The notes under the pieces: generated by a model
What the model was told of the DNA's origin: nothing
Databases searched by the model: none
Seen by the model: only the letters and a program-made list of their open reading frames with translations
Shown: piece by piece, positions 29,149 to 40,887 of the stretch
Numbering within the stretch: the stretch's first letter is position 1
Layout: each line of letters starts with the position of its first letter
DNA from: Rachycentron canadum
Lineage: Eukaryota > Chordata > Actinopteri > Carangiformes > Rachycentridae
Length of the DNA stretch: 64,000 nucleotides
Direction: 5' to 3'
NCBI GenBank assembly: GCA_038496675.1
Contig: CM076662.1
Coordinates: forward strand, 19,750,712-19,814,711
Position numbers and translations under genes: made by a program

Positions 29149-29187
29149 GAGAGAATCGAGTTGTCCGTGATCCAACTCAATTCTCTC
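29149..29187. repeat. 15-bp hairpin with one mismatch
   Basis: GAGAGAATCGAGTTG (29149-29163) pairs with CAACTCAATTCTCTC (29173-29187) except for one C-A position, which becomes a G-U pair if transcribed from the minus strand. The loop is 9 nt. Confidence 0.8.
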
Positions 29188-31396
29188 AAGCCAAAGATGG
29201 CGACTGGGGTTTAAGATACAATGGACAGTAACTTTAATGTCCCTGTCTTCCCCTCTGTCCACGTTTACAGTTAACAACAAAGCCCAAAAAATGTAAGGAA
29301 ATAAATTAAATTAATTAATTAAATTAAATTAAAATAGAATGGGAAGTGATATTCTTGTCTTGTAAAATCCATCGCTAAAATCAAATCAAAACAAATTCTA
29401 TTCAGGATTTATATAATAATGTTAGTTTCTAGTCCTGTATGTTGGTAGTAGTAATAACTAGTTATGAAAAGATGCGACTAAAAATCGGTTCTTAGTGAGT
29501 CTTAAATTGTGATTACACATACATTGGGATGTTATTTAGTAAAACAGACCTCTAAATATAGAGTTTTCTCTTTTCCTGGAGCCAGTTGTAACAAAGACCT
29601 AGCTGCAGACAGACAAGAACCTGTTGGCTCAACAAAACCTCACTTCTTCCCTCTCTCAGATCAGATGAAGTGCAGCTCATCTGTAGTCCACTCAGCAGAG
29701 CCAGGAAGTGCCCTCTCTGAGGAAACCTGCTGTTGTCTTCATCCTCTGACTGGCAGCCTGCAGGCATTTCGCACCATCTGTCAGGTAAGGATTAAACAAC
29801 GCAGAATTATCCATACCTGAGGCTCTCTAACTCACACTCACACTCAACAATCTACCTTTTCACACACAACCTACCAGAAAAAAAGGAAAGTCTGGATCGA
29901 GTAAGCAGGAGAATTTTTGTGCACTTTTCAGAGATTTTTTTTTTTTTTTCTTCCAGTCATTAATTCTTTGTAAAGTTCATTAAATCCAGACAGCAGAGGT
30001 AATTATAGCAGTCGTTGAAGTGCATGGCTCGTAGGTGTTTTTGTCAATCCCTGATTAATATTACATATTCTTAGATTTAATTTCTTCAGATAGGGACTTG
30101 ATTAATCATTGATCATCAGAGGATTGATGTCAGAAGGACATGGAGATAATTTAAGTGCTGTTCATTTGTTTTCAACATAAAATGGAATCCTGTTTGTCCC
30201 AGATGAGTTTTTTATCAGTGCATTATATCTAATTACACAGTGTAGAGAATTATGAACAGCTGATAATCACAGATTTCCTTAAGTTAATCAGATCTGGCGC
30301 ATGTTGTCCCTTAAATTGCTGAAGGTGAACCAGGGTTAACTCATTTTGAGTACTGACACTTTAAACCAGGAGTCTGAGGCTAGTTTTGCATTTTCACAGT
30401 GCATTGAAACTGGCAGAGATGGACTGCTCATTGCTACAAGTGACACGAAGAGTCAAGTCTTTTTTTTTTTATCTAGAAGCCAAAAGAGAAAGGAGTTGAC
30501 AAAAACCAATTAATTTTTGTCATCACCATTTACAACTGAAAGTGAAAGTGACACTTCACTGCAACTCATCCTTGTCTCAGGGTCCTCATCACAGAAATAT
30601 GAATACACACATTGGGACACTGATATGTCATAGAAAGCCTTTATTAGTATTAATGAATTAGTATATTTTATATTTGCAAAGCAAAAATCTGCTCTGACTC
30701 AAGTTGATCATCAGAGCAAAACAAAATGTCTTTTGCTTGTTTTTTGTTTTGCTTTGTTTTTACCTTTAAAACTCTGGTGCAGTCAGTCAATACAAATTCG
30801 TGCTGTGCTCAGACTCTTGTATTTTCATTTTAAATTCTAGTGGAGATCCCAGTGTTTCCAAAGACAACGAATATGTCTTGGTGAATCTGGAATAATGTTT
30901 ACTAAATGATAGACAAGACATCTAGAGTATTTCTATCTGATGAAATGGTCCCGCCATTAAAAAACCATGGGGTCTCTGTGCGAGCATCATGTCATTTTAA
31001 TGAATCAAAGCTTCAAATGAAGAGCTGGAACAAGCTGATACTGTCATGCAGTGCAAAATGTGTGCAGTTTACAATTGTTACAACACGCTACTTAAGAAAT
31101 ATGAATATTTGATTTAGGTGTGCCACCTAGTTTTGCATTTAATTGACACCATACAGTTCCTGTCTATTTTGATACAGCAAATTAAATCTGGCATAAAACA
31201 ATAAAGTCAGTTTGTATTACACAGAGAAGATGGTCACACTTAATTGTTGCTGCACAACAAATTAACTGCTGCATATTAAACAGCATGTAAACATACCCAC
31301 ACAATTGTTATTTTGGTGTGGTTAGACGCTGCTGTGATCCTTCACTCTACTAAAGCACTTTCAACGCGATGTTATGCACCTTTGGAGCAAGTTTTT

Positions 31397-31430
31397 GTTT
31401 ATTTCGTCTCTCTGTTTATTTCGTCTCTCT
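31397..31430. repeat. Perfect 17-bp tandem duplication
   Basis: GTTTATTTCGTCTCTCT occurs twice back to back with no mismatch, suggesting a recent slippage duplication. Confidence 0.9.
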
Positions 31431-34151
31431 TTCCTATGGTGAACGCTGTCGTTCCCACAACCTCCCGCAGCCAGACTTTCCATCCTGCTGCTTGGCCTGT
31501 GTTACATCATTAGGTGCTGCATTTTTATCGAATTAATAGAAGCCCAATATTTCTGAACAGAAAAAGTTTAGAGCATCTGTAAGGTCAAATGTTTTAAGTG
31601 TAACTGCAGGTCTGTCTCTGTTTAAATCAATCTCAACCACAATTAATGATGGCTGAATTAAAAAAAAAACAACAAAAAAGACATAAAACTCGAAACAAGA
31701 CAGATAAAAGTGTTATTTTACCAAAGTGTGCTGGCAGCCAGCTCAGCGTGACTTTGAAAGCCCAGTGGGAACTTTGTGTTTCTCTGGCAAAGTAAAATGT
31801 GTTATGTGGAAAAATTAACTGTAAATAAAACTGGAAGCAGAAAGTGTGAAGGTCCAGTCGAAGCGGGAAGAAATGGTATTAGAAATTAGTATCAAAATAG
31901 AAATGTTCTCAAATTGATTGTTTTTCTCATGATCGTAGAACAGAAGAAGCTTTAATTTATCTTAATCTGGGAAACCTGGATGGAAATTATGTTATGTTAG
32001 AAGTATTAGTATGATTTTTCCTAGAGCGTTTGAGTATTTGTGTGCAGCCTGAAATATGTTCAGACCTAAAGAGGTACTGAAAGTTCTTTTACAAATTAGT
32101 TTTTAGTTTAAAGGAATTATATGCGAGAATGTGAAACAATTTACATGATTTCAACACTTTTTTATTTCCAATATGGAAACCGATTGTAATGTAACTTGAA
32201 AAAACCTCTAGGAAACCTCACCTGACTTTCTTGGCTGATCTGTGTGTAAAAGAGTCTGTAGGAATTTCTGGGAAAATCCAAAGCATGTGATTCTTGCCTT
32301 GCTCCTCTTCCGCTGCCCTACAGCTCCAAGTGTGTGCACCGGCCAATGTTAGCTTAGATATGGAGTCCTCTAATGTAAATCACTGGCTCACAGCACAAAA
32401 CTAAGTATCAGTTCTTTATGTCCTGTTCTTTTGTACATTTCATGAGCGTTGTCTCCATCTGTCTTTAACATTATTCATTCCACTTCCACCATCTGTTTAT
32501 AATGAAGTAAGTTATGATTATCATTGTCTCAAACCACTGATAGACCCATTCTGTACATTAATCTTAGTCAAACTTTCCTCTCATGCAGCCAGTTTATTAT
32601 TTCCACAGTCCTTCCAGCTGGCTCCTAACTTGATTGGTGCATGTTTTGCGAAAGGAAATGAGTGTAGCCTCTAGCTGCTAGCCTCAGGCTACATCCTCAC
32701 TCATGTCTGTCTGTTTTAAAATGCTGCTCTGAAATGAAAACAATCAGTTGTATCAGAAGTAATATCTGTTCATAGTAAAATATCTGAAAACCCATATCAC
32801 ATGTACACTGCACATGCAAGGAAATTCATCTCAATCTCATCTGCATTTGGTTAGTTGCAGAAAATACTGCATGAGGAAAAGCTGTGGGCAAAGACAAGGT
32901 CAGTAACAAGGTCCATGTTGCTTTCACCACTGGTAGAAGTGACCATTCAGGAAGTGAACATGTGTCTGCATCATCGTTTCCAAAGACTCACTTTTTGCCT
33001 TTCCAGACTGCAACTTAACCCCAGAGTTTTCAAACTAAGATGGAGGCACTGAAAGAAAGCTGAAGATAAAAGTTCAGCCTTCTTACCTTTCAAGTCACGA
33101 CCATGTTGAATGTGTCTCTTGTCCTCACGTAAAACATAAGGCCAGTGTTTTTAGGATTATTAATTAATTTTGATGAAGAGAAAAAACCATGGACAGTTTG
33201 TAACGCTGAATGATATTTTGACTTAGATGGGTGTCTAATTGACAGCAAACCGAGAAGCAGCCCTCTTATTCCAACCCTCACTACCCAGGATGCATTGCAT
33301 CAGTGTACAGTACACAGAATAACTGAGTCCTCTCTGAAACTCGTTGATTTCTCTCCCTCTTTTCTGGCCTCCAGCAGCTTGATCTCTGCTCTGCTCTCAA
33401 AGAAACCCTGAGTGTCTTTTCTGTTTCAGCCAACTGCCCGGCCGGTCGGGCAGCAGGCCTCCAGCAGCCTGCAGCCGCTGCTGTGAATATAAAGCAGAGT
33501 GCATTGATCACCAGCTTGCTCCATCTGGTATTCAGCATAAATACAAGTGTGGACAAAAAAGATGGCAGCAGCTCAGGAGCAGCTCACATCATTCAGCAGC
33601 AAACTGACTCATCATGTCAGAGACACTTAAAGCCTTTAACGCTCCAATTTACTCCATTATCCACTAATAACTGTGCCGAGAGCCCACTGTGGCCTTGACT
33701 CTGTAAAATACATACTTGCTTCTAGATGCTAGATGACGAACAACAACAGCTCACAGAGCCAGTTAGAGAGCTAACCACTAACACGCTCTCCAGCCAGGTA
33801 TGTCAGTTAAAATAACTCAGCAATCTTCCGTCTTCTTTGTGCTGTACTGGTCCTCATCTGGTGTTTTGTAAACAGGATTGTTGCTCATTTCATTCAATCT
33901 AGAATTTCACTAAAGACGCCCCACCTCTCTGAGCTAACTGTCAGCTCATTAGCTCAGTCACTAACATAATTTGTACCATCAGTGACTTTCTTATAACTGT
34001 TCCCCTTTTGTGGAGCCTTGATAATCAGAGGATGAATTAAAAACTACAGCTGAAATAACTATAGCTAAATAGATCTACTTAGCCTATGTGAGTGTGTGTG
34101 ACTGAATCTGTAATGATAATTTTGCAGTTAGCAGAATTATCATCTCCAGGT

Positions 34152-34640
34152 CAGCGGTTCCCAACCTGTGGGTCTGGGGCTCACTGATGGGCACAAAGTA
34201 AGTGGATATACATATCATTTACATTTAGTACAATTATGATATGACATATGCTTCTCTTTCAAAAACATTTAAAATGTAATAAAAACTTTTATTTATCTAA
34301 TATACAGACTGTGATAAGCCATAACATAACAGGAACATTTATGTCGCCTTGGGTCAAACAACTTTGCTGCCAGGCCACATCAAATAGCCTATTTTACTAT
34401 GTCAGTTTGATCACATCAAAATGAATAACTGGTTTGAAACAGGAAGAATTTAAGATGGTGAATAGTAAAGTGATCTGATCTGTGAGCTTCTCGTGCTTAC
34501 ATTCAGTCCTGAATGGTTGGTAGTGATCATTAAAATAAATAGTGCTCAGAGAATGTTTGGCCTCCATATTGTTATCAGGTCGAATGTGGGCCGCCAACAT
34601 TTTTGAGATTTTTTTAAGTGGACCGTGGGTTTTAAAAGAA
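34152..34640. mobile_element. Possible hAT-type transposon remnant
   Basis: CAGCGGTTCCCAACCTGTGG at the left end resembles the CAGNGGTTC(C/T)CAA terminus of hAT elements. GGTCAAACAACTTTGCTGCC, GTCGAATGTGGGCCGCCAAC and AGTGGACCGTGGGTTTTAA downstream look like decayed internal and right-end pieces. A clean right terminal repeat is not visible and no transposase frame remains. Confidence 0.35.
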
Positions 34641-34728
34641 TCCAACAACAAAGAATAATTTGTTGTAAAGTGTTAGCACAGTGGAGACACTTCAACTTAT
34701 CTTAAAACATACCTTGAATTTTAGACGC

Positions 34729-34758
34729 CTGATAACGTATTATAATGCACGTTATCAG
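34729..34758. repeat. Perfect 10-bp hairpin
   Basis: CTGATAACGT and ACGTTATCAG are exact reverse complements with a 10-nt AT-rich loop. Confidence 0.75.
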
Positions 34759-36588
34759 ACACCACAGTGGGTTGAGTAGAGCTGATGTTTCTTGTCAATA
34801 TTTATCCAGAGACTCTCAGAGAATTGCTAACAAATCCTGAGTCTGTTTGCCCAAATATTCATATTCTGTTTGTACATGAATTTTCAGCTCTGCCTCATTA
34901 TGTTTGAAAAATTGTTCCTAAATGAGCTGTTACAGTGTGTGAAAATTAACAGAGCAAACTAAATGGAGAAAATTTTAATCACACTTAAACCAGCCTCTCT
35001 CTCCCTCTCTGCTCATTCTCATGCTTCTTTTCTCTCTCTTTTTCAAAAGTCCATTCAGCCTCTGTTTAGTTGCTTTGGAGGTTGCCAGGGCAAAGGAAAA
35101 AACACTCCATTAATGACTGTGTGATACAGAAGTAACGGGTTGCTTCTGCTCTGGGATCACTGGTCCCGCTGGTTCAAAATCCGATGCTGACGCCAGCTTT
35201 GATCGGCTAACTTGGCAGGTCAGACACAGAAATTCCTCTGAACAAATTTCGACAGAAGAGGGCAGATATGGCTATGGAAAGTCATGAGGGACCTATCGGG
35301 AGTCAGTGGCTCAATGAGCACTCAATCAAATAAAAGCATGCTTTGAACGATTGATTCAATCTCTGAACCCTTTATGACTTTAGTGTGGATCATTTGGCTA
35401 AGTGAAAGTGGAGCCATCTGGGCTCTAGGGGCACTAATTAACTGATGAACCTGAAAACTCAACAGTCCCCCAACAAAAATGTGGCATAATCTGAACAAAC
35501 TGTGGGAAATAAGCCCAACTAGCCAGGTGTTATATTTAATATTTTACAAATACACTTTTTCCCCTGAGAGTGAGGTGAAATCACTATCATGTCTCTGTAT
35601 TTAAGCAAAGACATGGAGTCAGGATAAGGTTAGTCTAGTTTAGCGGAAAGATTGGAAATAGCTAGGCTTTGTCTGGCCCAAAAAAAAAAAACAATATGCC
35701 AGCCAGCACTAAAGCCCACTAACACTGTCACTGGCACATCTTATTTGTTTAATCTATAAAGAAACAGGAAATAGATGGAAATTAATTTTGTGTAAACAAA
35801 CAATTGTGTAGCATCTACAAGTGGTGCACTGCTTCCCAAATACACTGTGAGTTCAGGTTAGGTTTTGATCTTTATACAGGCTCAGTGGCAACACACACAG
35901 AGGTCCGTCAACATGCAAGTATATTTTTGAATAATTAAGAGAACCAGACTAACTGTTTCCCCTGCTTCCACTTTTTATTCTCAGCTAGGCTAAACACACC
36001 CTGACTCCAGCTCTGCTCTTGACGTACACACATTAAAACAGTATTGATTAATCCATCTCATGCTCTGGTCTCCACCTAGACTCCAGCTTATTTCAAATGA
36101 AGCATCTACAACTGATATATCCAAGCATTTGCTTCCTTGTTTCAGTTTGATTTCTTGGCCAACTCTGGCAGAATTGGAGCAGTTGTTATTCAAGTGCTGT
36201 GCCATCACCCTGTTTTGCACAGCATCGCACTACCAGACTGTTAAATCTTTGCTCTATGACTATGCACTCTGCACTGTGTTTTATATTTATTTGTTACTCA
36301 CATCTTTCTGGATAGGTTATGGCAGCCCTTGACATCTGACCGCTAACAGTTTTTCATGCTTTGGGGGAGGGAAAAAAAAAAGTCATGTCTGTGTGGTTAT
36401 TTCATCATCTCCCACTCGTAACAGAGGCAGATTACAGCACACATATGTCCATGCTGTCATCACATTTTTTGGCCAAGATGTCAAATAAGAATGAGCTCCA
36501 TCCAGGCCTAACTGACTACCTTCAGAGAGAAGCTCCTCCAAGGTCTGATCTGTGTTTGAATGATGGAGGTTGAGTGGAATTTAAGCGT

Positions 36589-36912
36589 TCATCCATCCAT
36601 CCATTACCTATACCGATTATTTGTGCAGGGTTGTGAGGCGGCTGGAGCTAATCCCAGCTGACATCGGGTGAAGATGGGTACAGCCTGGACAGGTCGCCAG
36701 GCCGATGTATAGAGACAAATTCACAACTAGAACCACAACACTTCGTGCCTATGGGCAATTTTACAGTCAGCAATTAACCTTAACATGCATGGCTTCGTAT
36801 AGTGGGAGGCAGCTGGAGTGCTGGGAGGTAACCCACGCAGGCACAGGGAGGGATGAGTTTGAACCCAGAACCTTCTTGCTGTGCGGTGACAGTGCTAACC
36901 ACTGCAGTACCA
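36589..36912. repeat. Teleost 'ATCCATCC...GGTCGCCAG' interspersed repeat, long copy
   Basis: Begins with CATCCATCCATCCATTACCT, then GGCTGGAGCTAATCCCAGCT, CCTGGACAGGTCGCCAG, GGCAATTTTACAGTCAGCAA, AACCCACGCAGGCACAGGGA and GAACCTTCTTGCTGTGCGGT, ending at GCTAACCACTGCAGTAC. From memory this is a well-known fish repeat of about 330 bp. The open frames across it are incidental. Confidence 0.7.
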
Positions 36913-37307
36913 TATACAATGTAAGTGATCATTGATGGCAAAACTCTTCACCTCAGTTTACTCACCTACTCTAATCAATAGCTTTGCTGATTCTAAATGT
37001 TCTGTTTTCCACGTAACCCTAAACTGTCAAACTCTTCCGCTGTGTGTCACTGTGTTTGACCCTCAGGGTGGACCAGTAAATTTATAATTCTTCCTGCACC
37101 CAGAGGTCTGCTCTCTCCTCTCAGCACTTCCCAGGTTCCGATAATTCTAAAATCTCTCACTCATCTGATTCGAACATTAAACAAGCAGCTGGTTTCTCTG
37201 TGTGCAGCGTGTCCACAGGTGCCACTGGGGTGTATGATGCTAATGCTGAGTATGTGTGGGTTGTGCACGGTGTGACTCCTGGTTTCTCGCAGACTCTGGC
37301 TTCAGTG

Positions 37308-37368
37308 TTATCCGATTCCCCCGCTGTCTACGCTCTCAGTAGGGTTTCATTATCAGATTCCCCTGCTG
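37308..37368. repeat. Imperfect direct repeat, 42-bp period
   Basis: TTATCCGATTCCCCCGCTG (37308-37326) recurs as TTATCAGATTCCCCTGCTG (37350-37368) with two differences. The period is a multiple of three, so an open frame across it repeats an LSDSPA motif. Confidence 0.75.
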
Positions 37369-38279
37369 ACTGTTCCCCTCTCCTCTCTGTTTTCTGTTTT
37401 CTTCACCATACATCAACTGAATGAAACCAAAAGCTTCTCTCTCTCATGAATGTATTCAGTTCATTTTTGGCACTGGACCTGATCTGTTGACTGTGACACC
37501 ACAGCCTCATCCCCAGGTGGTTCTGTGATACACAAATTGGACTGAAACTCCTGCTATGTGTTGAATAATGGTTGCTTTGACCCACCTGTTGTAATTATAA
37601 CCAGTGCTGTATTCACTCCTGACTTGTGAAAAGCCACTTTCCAACCAAATAAGATGCTAATTTTAACAGATTTACATATAATTGTCAAAATAAAATGCAA
37701 ATGAGTTCCTTTTTTCTGTCCATTACTGATATGTGAACATTAGGAGTCAGGTGCATCAAGAAACAGATGTTGGCGCAACAAGATGATGTCATTAAAAAGG
37801 CGACAGTCAAACTGTAAACTGATGAAAAGTCTGTTTCAGGTATTAAATCATGGAGCATGACACAGATCTGATGGTTTCGTCCGCTCAGTGGAAACGTCTG
37901 AGTTCTGTCACAAGTTTTCTTCCATTGCCCATTTTTTTTACATTTAGTTTATATTGATAGACCAACTTTTACTTCAACACCTCAGGCAATGTTTTGGATT
38001 CTAATATTAATAGTCAGTAGGAAGGAAAAGCGTTCAGTTTAGATGCATTCAGGGGAACCGTTAGACTGTAAAATATTTAACCTTTACACCCTCTAAATGA
38101 AAGTGTGCTGTGTGCTGCACATAATATCCCCTGCAATCAGCCAATCAGCAGTTTATAAATGAGATTCTATTTTAATCTTATTCCAGTGATAATCTAAGGT
38201 GTTTTGAGATATAGAATAAGTTTTGCATTAACAACCAAAGCGGAATTAGACATTGGTTAAGATCCTGTGTTGCTTATTT

Positions 38280-38560
38280 CCAGGAGGTAAAATGATATTA
38301 TAATACTTAATAATTCTCTGACACCAGTTATTAGCCTGTTTTAATGCTGCAGTTATAATTACCTGCCTTTATAATGAAGGCCTGATGCATATTGTTGAAA
38401 TCCTCAATTTTCCCCTAAACCATGCTTTCAGTTTAGTAGCCATTGTGATTGTTATTGTTGTTGATCCATATCATGCATCTCCACAATATTGTCTACACAT
38501 TTATCTTCCTGGCTGAATTAACTAATTAACTTTACACATCACTTGATACATCATGTTGTG
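38280..38560. promoter_or_regulatory. Candidate conserved non-coding element upstream of the gene pair
   Basis: Unique-looking AT-rich sequence with TAATAATTC, TTATAATTACC and TTAACTAATTAACT cores lies 0.4-0.7 kb beyond the 3' end of the minus-strand gene. Function is inferred from composition only. Confidence 0.2.
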
Positions 38561-38894
38561 TTTGAATTACAGAAAGAAAAAGGATAAGAAATGTGTGCAG
38601 CTATTTAGAGGTGTGAAACCAGACCACCCTGGGGGGCGTGTTGAAGAAAATCTGCCAAAAGATCCATTTGTATTAATCATGAATGTATGACATTATTTAT
38701 AGTCACTGAATGCTCACAAACCTTTCAAACAGTTTTGTCCAGTTCCCGATCGTTATCATGTGCCAAAGCAGAAGTTCAGGAAAAGTCTAAACTGACTTTG
38801 AAGTGACGGCCCTGACATTCACCGAGAGAAAACCTGACAAAACCAAATAAAATGTCTGTAGACAGTTGGACAGTAGTTTTTAAGATTGCAAAAA

Positions 38895-38933
38895 TTTATT
38901 GCAGGTCATTTTAGGTGTTGAATTAATTTTATT
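38895..38933 (-). terminator. Two AATAAA poly(A) signals downstream of the minus-strand gene
   Basis: On the minus strand AATAAA occurs at 38933-38928 and again at 38900-38895. These lie about 34 and 67 nt after the TGA of the two-exon gene. This is the position expected for 3' end formation and supports a very short 3' UTR. Such hexamers also occur by chance in AT-rich DNA. Confidence 0.5.
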
Positions 38934-38966
38934 CAGTGATTTTTTTTTTTTTGTCATTCGTTGTCT

Positions 38967-39660
38967 TCATTTCCGTTTTCTCCTCATCTGCGTCATCCTG
39001 CAGTACTTGATGTTCCTCACAAATGTAACTGGAATAGAACAAGAGACCATCAACCAAATGGTAGGAGCACATGATTGAAGTTAAATTAAATATTTTACAC
39101 ATCTCTTCTTGTCTTCGGCATCTCTTATCGCTTATCCTCCAAAGCTGAATCAGGCGAGGTGAGACACTCTACTCCCATGAATTACACACCAACCTCCCCT
39201 ATTGACTTTCCTGCCTCTGAAGTGAGCTGTTAAATTGCATAGTAGCAGCACGTGTGACTGCCGTCGTCTCCTTACATTGTGCGATTCCAAAAGTCTCTCC
39301 TATCATGTTGAGCAGCTCTATTTCTTTCAGCCTGATCAAGTGCTCACACATCTCATCCTCCTCGGTCCACGGAGCTGAGCCCAGGTTCTCTGCCGCCGGC
39401 GCACTGAAGGCGTCCAGAGGTTGATAATCGCACACCGGCAAACAGCCTGACGGCGTCAAGGCTCCTGGCGCGCCAACCTGGCGAGTGGTTGAGCTGTTGT
39501 TTCGGTTGACACCATGACTGCCTTCCTTATTAGAAGAACCGGCAGCTGAAGTGGTCCTCAGAGAGCTTAGCTGTTTAGGTTTAAGGTCAAAACGAGCCCA
39601 GATTTTCTTGTTTTCAACTCCATTGTCGTGGATAGAGGGGAAATAACCGACAGTGGCCAT
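38967..39660 (-). CDS. Two-exon gene for an unrecognised 148-aa protein with a basic C-terminal tail
   Basis: Seen: exon 1 runs 39660 to 39276 (128 codons plus one base) and stops at a GTAAGG donor. The intron is 39275 to 39029 (247 nt). Its acceptor follows a pyrimidine-rich stretch ending TTCTATTCCAG. Exon 2 runs 39028 to 38967 and ends in TGA. The join is phase 1 and gives exactly 149 codons. The chosen ATG has A at -3 and G at +4; another in-frame ATG lies six codons upstream (39678). The protein has an N-terminal block with aromatic and basic residues (IWARFDLKPKQL, about 20-31). A Ser/Thr/Asn-rich middle (about 35-65) looks disordered. An acidic-to-helical stretch starts at the TEEDEM motif (about 98-122), and the tail ends MRRKRK, which resembles a nuclear localisation signal. 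If the donor is not used, exon 1 reads through to a stop at 39199. I do not recognise the family. A nuclear role is an inference from the tail only. Confidence 0.6.
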
Positions 39661-40337
39661 TTTGGTCAGAGAGTGCATCGTTTTTATTTGGATTCAAACA
39701 GGAGGGCGTCCTCGACAACTCCAGAACCAGAGGTTCAACAATAGTTCCACAACATGGATTAGTAGATATACATACAGGAGTAATTTGTTTAGTTTGACAT
39801 TTTAAACAGAATATTTATACCAGCTGTTGATTATCATATTTTATTTTAGTCATTTTTAAGGAACAATGTCGGTATTTACTAAATCCAGATGCTCAAGTGT
39901 GAGGATTTAACGACATGAAAACATCATATGTCTTCTTTTTTTTTTTTTTAACGCATTTTTAATGATAAAACAGTCAATTGAGTCTATAAAAATTAAAGAA
40001 ACTTGCAGATAAATCAATAATGTGGTGAGTTGGGTCGGCTCTGCTTGGCTCAAAGGTCCAATTTGAGCTGCGCTGCACCTTTGTGCATCACTGTTGACCA
40101 GTAAGATGGATGAAAAACCAACCTGTGGTAAATACTTCACCAACCACGGCACATCGGACCAGACCCTTATTTCTCTGCTATAATGTGGGACCTTAAGTCC
40201 CTGGAGTCTGGTTATCAGCCCGTACCAGCACTTAAACCACATCATGTCTTTGTTTTCCTATATTTTGTTCAGAAAATCTAAAGATTTCATTGAACTCTCT
40301 GAACTATGGTGAGGTTATTTTAGTTTTTTTCATCATG

Positions 40338-40425
40338 CAGGGGCCAAGGTTGGTGGATCATCCTCAGCTCCTCCTGTCCCCATGTTGAAGTGACACTGAG
40401 CCCAAACAGCTCTGATGCAGCCATT
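40338..40425. mobile_element. Fragment of a tRNA-derived SINE
   Basis: The segment includes GGTTGGTGGATCATCC, CTCCTGTCCCCATGTTGAAG and an 'ACACTGAGCCCAAACAGCTC' stretch. It lines up with the middle of the better preserved SINE at 44496-44640 (GTTGGTGGTTCAATCCCCAG, CCTGTCCACACGTTGAAGTG). The 5' tRNA-like head is missing. It lies between the two head-to-head genes. Confidence 0.55.
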
Positions 40426-40789
40426 ATGTGTGCATGAGAGTTAAGGGCTTCATATTTGCAGGCATTTCCCATTTTGTCACAAAAAAAACGAGATGCATCG
40501 AAAATAAAACGTCTTGTGTGTTTTTGTGTATGTGCACATGTGCAACACCAGGACAAACTGGCGGTTTATTTCTTGACCCGGAGACCAATAGGTTTCTATC
40601 AGGCAGCTTCAGACTGGAGGACCCAGTTGGGCAGAGGGTCTTTGAAGGGGGAGGTTTCTGGAGAGGAGGGGGGCGCACTGAGGCTGTGACACGGCGCCTC
40701 TCCCTCCCTCCCTCTCTCCTTCCCTCCTCTCCTCCTTCAGTCTTGGTTTTGAGGAGATCTCTCTTGGAGCTGGAGAGGAGAGGTCGGAC

Positions 40790-40790
<1 letters not shown>

Positions 40791-40844
<54 letters not shown>
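40791..40844 (+). repeat. (TC)n microsatellite in the putative 5' UTR
   Basis: An uninterrupted TC dinucleotide run of about 27 units ends 43 bases before the ATG of the signal-peptide exon. It is preceded by further TCC-rich sequence (about 40697-40740). On the minus strand it creates a meaningless Arg/Glu reading frame. CT runs near vertebrate start sites can bind GAGA-type factors or be length-polymorphic. No function can be read from sequence alone. Confidence 0.95.
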
Positions 40845-40845
<1 letters not shown>

Positions 40846-40887
40846 CGGCAGCCACCGGGCTTCTCTGCAGCCTCACACGGCTTCACC

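Larger units (their letters stand above)
19403..34151. other. Long non-coding stretch
   Basis: No gene is supported. It holds the hairpins, poly(A) runs and small duplications listed separately, an A-rich AAAAT run at 20661-20690, a GA run at 23082-23098, a C run at 23749-23759, an AGTC run at 24740-24758 and an AATTAAATTA low-complexity patch at 29303-29335. A weak exon-like segment at 29564-29781 is discussed under findings. Confidence 0.55.

Noticed and set aside
38940..38952. T run suggesting that the minus-strand 159-codon ORF is a processed retrocopy
   Set aside because: The run lies before the AATAAA signals rather than after them, and the gene appears to keep an intron with proper splice sites.
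39003..39060. Plus-strand exon-like segment: pyrimidine-rich acceptor ending CATCCTGCAG, 19 open codons including FLTNVTGIE, then GTAGGA
   Set aside because: It reminded me of an L-x-FL-x3-TGI motif of the kinetochore protein CENP-P. However, it overlaps exon 2 of the better supported minus-strand gene, the pyrimidine tract is the complement of that exon's Arg/Lys codons, and no partner exons are seen on the plus strand.
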